A stretch of DNA of 10,134 nt from Actinomycetota bacterium (GTDB lineage: Bacteria > Actinomycetota > Acidimicrobiia > Acidimicrobiales > Ilumatobacteraceae). Position 1 is the first letter of the stretch. Every line of letters begins with the position of its first letter. Positions 7,730 to 10,134 of the stretch are shown piece by piece. A program made the position numbers and the translations under genes. The notes beneath the pieces are model-generated. The model saw only the letters and a list, made by a program, of their open reading frames with translations. It made no database searches and was not told the origin of the DNA. The DNA lies in assembly GCA_005805045.1 (NCBI GenBank), contig SYNW01000159.1, positions 1 through 10,134 of the forward strand, read 5' to 3'.

Positions 7730-9502
7730 ATGACGGCAAAAAATAACAGCACCGCACTTCGCACCCATCTCTGCGGTGAGATGGTTACCGAAAAAATCGG
7801 TCAGCAAGTAACACTCTGTGGTTGGGTAGGACGTCGACGCGAACACGGTGAGCATCTGGCGTTCTTGGATTTGCGCGACTACAGCGGCATTGTTCAGTGC
7901 GTCGTCGACAACTCCGTTGATGTGCGAAGCGAATGGGTGATCAGGGTAACGGGCACCGTGCAGGCACGGCCTGCGGGCACGGTCAACGAGAATATTCCAA
8001 CGGGCAAGGTCGAACTTGCCGATTGCAAAATTGAGGTTTTGAACAACGCCGAGCCTCCGCCGTTTCCAATCGATCAACGCGGTGATGATGTCGACGAAAA
8101 TGTGCGTCTCAAGTTTCGATACCTGGATATTCGACGCGAACGAATGCAAAAGAACTTGCGCCTGCGGGCCGCGGTCAACTCGGCGATTCGTAAATCGATG
8201 GAGTCGCAAGGATTTACCGAGATTGAAACGCCGCTGTTAATGCCCAGCACCCCTGAAGGTGCGCGCGAATTTTTGGTGCCCTCGCGCAATGAACCTGGTT
8301 CGTTTTATGCTTTGCCGCAATCACCCCAACTCTGGAAACAATTGCTGATGGTCGCAGGCATCGACCGTTATTACCAAATTGCAAAGTGTCTGCGCGATGA
8401 AGACTTGCGTGCCGACAGACAGTACGAGTTCATGCAACTCGACGCCGAAATGAGTTTCGTCAACAAAGACGATGTCATGACGATGATTTCGACTGCCGTG
8501 ATTGCCGCGGCAAAAGCCGCCACTGGCTCAGAACCGCCGCCAATTGAACGCATGACCTGGCACGAGGCGATGAATAATTATGGCGTCGACAAACCTGACC
8601 TGCGTTTCGCAATGAAACTCATCGAATTGACCAATGTGTTTGCGTCGACCGAGTTCAAGGCTTTTGCATCGGCTGAGTCGATCAAGGCGATCTGCGTGCG
8701 CGGTGCCGATTATCCGCTTCAGGCGGCAAGTGGTCGCAACAAACTTGATGCATTGACCGAGCGTGCGAAGAAACTTGGGGCTAAGGGTCTCGTTTGGATC
8801 AAAGTCGCTGATGGTTCGGTGCTTGAATCGCCTGTCGCGAAGTTTTTGTCGGCCCAAGAGCAGGCTGATTTGATTGTTCAAACCAAAGCCACGACCGGAG
8901 ATTTGATATTGATTGTCGCTGATCAATGGGCGACGACGTGTTCGGTGCTCGGGCAGTTGCGCAACGACCTCGGCCGTCCACCGGTGCACGAGGGCCCCTA
9001 TAGGTATGTATGGATCGTCGACTTTCCGATGTTCGTGGGTATCAACCCGACCACCAAGAAGCCCCAGCCAGGGCATCATCCATTTTGTCACCCGCACCCC
9101 GAAGATGTTGATCGTCTAGAGACCGAACCGCTCTCTGTGCGTGCATTGGCTTACGATTTGGTGTTGAACGGCTGGGAACTTGGTTCAGGTTCGATTCGGA
9201 TTCACGAACCAGAGTTGCAGCGTCGAGTTTTCCGACAATTGGGCATATCCGACGAGGATGCCGACGCGCGTTTTGGTTTCTTTTTGCAACCATTTAAATA
9301 TGGCGCGCCGCCACATGGTGGGTTCGCGTTTGGTGTTGACCGTCTTGTGGCAATTTTGGCGGGTGAGGACAACATTCGCGAAGTGATTGCATTTCCAAAA
9401 ACTCAGTCAGGTTCCGATCCGATGACCAACGCCCCGACGACGGTTGATGCGGCGCAACTCAATGAACTGGGCATCAGGCTGTTGCCACCAGCTATCAAAT
9501 GA
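7730..9502 (+). CDS. aspS: Aspartate--tRNA ligase (AspRS), bacterial type, probably non-discriminating
   Basis: The enzyme charges tRNA-Asp with aspartate. The 590-residue product has the bacterial layout: an N-terminal OB-fold anticodon-binding domain (about 12-110), the class II catalytic core, and the bacterial insertion (GAD) domain at about 290-400. YRYLDIRR-like sequence at 129-136 precedes motif 1. ETPLLMPSTPEGAREFLVPSR spans 166-186, and ALPQSPQLWKQLL spans 194-206. Motif 2 is LRDEDLRADRQ (221-231), and motif 3 is GFAFGVDRLVAILAG (531-545). In the anticodon-binding domain His39 (RRREHG) and Gly83 (ARPAG) match the residues linked in Pseudomonas aeruginosa AspRS to relaxed tRNA choice; E. 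coli AspRS has Leu and Lys there. I infer that it may also form Asp-tRNA-Asn for transamidation by GatCAB. The ATG at 7730 follows hisS by 17 bases. An ATG in the same frame at 7709 is cut off by a TAG at 7724. The stop overlaps the rarA start as ATGA. Confidence 0.97.
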   Translation: MTAKNNSTALRTHLCGEMVTEKIGQQVTLCGWVGRRREHGEHLAFLDLRDYSGIVQCVVDNSVDVRSEWVIRVTGTVQARPAGTVNENIPTGKVELADCKIEVLNNAEPPPFPIDQRGDDVDENVRLKFRYLDIRRERMQKNLRLRAAVNSAIRKSMESQGFTEIETPLLMPSTPEGAREFLVPSRNEPGSFYALPQSPQLWKQLLMVAGIDRYYQIAKCLRDEDLRADRQYEFMQLDAEMSFVNKDDVMTMISTAVIAAAKAATGSEPPPIERMTWHEAMNNYGVDKPDLRFAMKLIELTNVFASTEFKAFASAESIKAICVRGADYPLQAASGRNKLDALTERAKKLGAKGLVWIKVADGSVLESPVAKFLSAQEQADLIVQTKATTGDLILIVADQWATTCSVLGQLRNDLGRPPVHEGPYRYVWIVDFPMFVGINPTTKKPQPGHHPFCHPHPEDVDRLETEPLSVRALAYDLVLNGWELGSGSIRIHEPELQRRVFRQLGISDEDADARFGFFLQPFKYGAPPHGGFAFGVDRLVAILAGEDNIREVIAFPKTQSGSDPMTNAPTTVDAAQLNELGIRLLPPAIK

Positions 9503-10134
9503 AAAATGATTTGTTCAGTGCTGCGGCAACTGAACGACTCAAAGCGCAAGCACCGCTAGCAGCACGTTTGCGACCGAGGTCGCTCGATGAAGTAGTCGGC
9601 CAACAACATCTGGTCGCCGATCAATCGCCGTTGCGGCTTTTGATCGAGCAAGACCGACTTTCTTCGGTAATTTTTTGGGGACCACCAGGTACTGGCAAGA
9701 CGACCCTTGCTGAAGTCGTGGCGCTGACCACTAATCGCCACTTCGAGCGACTCTCGGCAGTAAGCGCAGGTGTCAAAGATGTTCGTGAAGCCATTGAACT
9801 GGCCGCCGAAAGACTCGGGCAGTTTGGTCGGGGCACGATCGTGTTCATTGACGAGATACATCGCTTCTCGACTTCACAACAAGACGCCCTGTTGCCGTCG
9901 GTCGAGTCTGGAGTGATCACGTTAATTGGGGCGACAACGGAGAATCCATATTTTGAACTGAACGCACCGTTGCGTAGTCGTTCAACTTTGTTTCGATTGG
10001 AACCGCTGCTCGTGAGCGACGTCAGAGAATTATTGCAGCGAGGCGTGGTCGCCGAATCAGTCACGGCCGATGTCGAGGCGTTGGAGGCGCTTGCTCAACG
10101 CTGTGGTGGTGACGCGCGACAGGCGCTGACGGCA
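9499..10134 (+). CDS. rarA: RarA/MgsA replication-associated AAA+ ATPase, 3'-truncated by the window edge
   Basis: RarA is a clamp-loader-like AAA+ ATPase (relative of eukaryotic WRNIP1/Mgs1) that acts at stalled or collapsed replication forks and on DNA ends. The 212 codons present cover the N-terminus and ATPase core. PLAARLRPRSLDEVVGQQHL (19-38) is the typical entry into the domain. Walker A is GPPGTGKTT (61-69), and Walker B is IVFIDEIHRF (114-123). Sensor 1 is GATTENPYFELN (144-155), followed by the arginine-finger region LRSRS (158-162). Sensor 2 GGDARQAL (203-210) comes just before the window ends. The C-terminal tetramerisation domain, about half the protein, is outside. The ATG at 9499 overlaps the aspS stop by four bases (ATGA), so translation is probably coupled. 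The protein begins MKNDLFSAAA and resembles RarA orthologues in having the DLF-like start. An aspS-rarA link is common in actinobacteria. Confusion with RuvB or DnaX is unlikely because sensor 1 reads GATTENP. Confidence 0.95.
   Translation, partial: MKNDLFSAAATERLKAQAPLAARLRPRSLDEVVGQQHLVADQSPLRLLIEQDRLSSVIFWGPPGTGKTTLAEVVALTTNRHFERLSAVSAGVKDVREAIELAAERLGQFGRGTIVFIDEIHRFSTSQQDALLPSVESGVITLIGATTENPYFELNAPLRSRSTLFRLEPLLVSDVRELLQRGVVAESVTADVEALEALAQRCGGDARQALTA

Noticed and set aside
8528..9097. A 189-codon minus-strand open frame inside aspS
   Set aside because: It lies wholly within a complete, conserved AspRS reading frame, is basic and of low plausibility as a protein, and has no supporting start context.
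1..10134. A novel defence, mobile or biosynthetic system
   Set aside because: Every gene falls in a well-known housekeeping family in a familiar order. There are no transposase, integrase, phage, toxin-antitoxin or CRISPR signatures.

Overview
The window is a densely packed stretch of housekeeping genes, all on the + strand, with gaps of at most 40 bases and several overlaps. In order it holds: a 5'-truncated tgt (tRNA-guanine transglycosylase), yajC, secD, secF, a long bifunctional (p)ppGpp synthetase/hydrolase (rel), hisS, aspS, and the 5' part of rarA, which runs off the right edge. No RNA genes, mobile elements, CRISPR arrays, origins or convincing terminators were found. No stretch longer than 300 bases lacks a gene.

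The organism is a bacterium and most likely an actinobacterium, probably near the Acidimicrobiia (inference). The reasons are the YajC-SecD-SecF-Rel-HisS-AspS-RarA order, a Rel protein with the RFKD synthetase signature and close resemblance to the mycobacterial enzyme, the GYSLYD form of the SecF motif, and a Thr/Ser/Val/Pro-rich insert in SecD. G+C looks only moderate by eye. The cluster seems compacted: the apt gene often found between secF and rel in actinobacteria is absent, and so are the genes that often separate rel from hisS. The tgt-yajC-secD-secF order at the left matches the widespread queA-tgt-yajC-secDF arrangement.

Functionally there are four blocks. The first is tRNA queuosine modification (tgt, positions 1-993). 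The second is the auxiliary protein-export complex YajC-SecD-SecF (1012-4143), which uses the proton gradient to help SecYEG translocation. The third is stringent-response control (rel, 4159-6417), which senses uncharged tRNA on the ribosome. The fourth is tRNA charging (hisS, aspS, 6456-9502), followed by replication-fork maintenance (rarA, from 9499). The unbroken orientation, the ATGA overlap of aspS and rarA and the stop/start overlap of secD and secF suggest one or a few polycistronic transcripts with translational coupling.

I see no sign of an undescribed system. The points worth a second look are small: a three-copy 12-base in-frame repeat in yajC, substitutions at usually conserved sites in TGT and HisRS, residues suggesting a non-discriminating AspRS, an interrupted in-frame ATG before aspS, the SecD insert with a nearby cysteine pair, and the near-absence of Shine-Dalgarno sequences.
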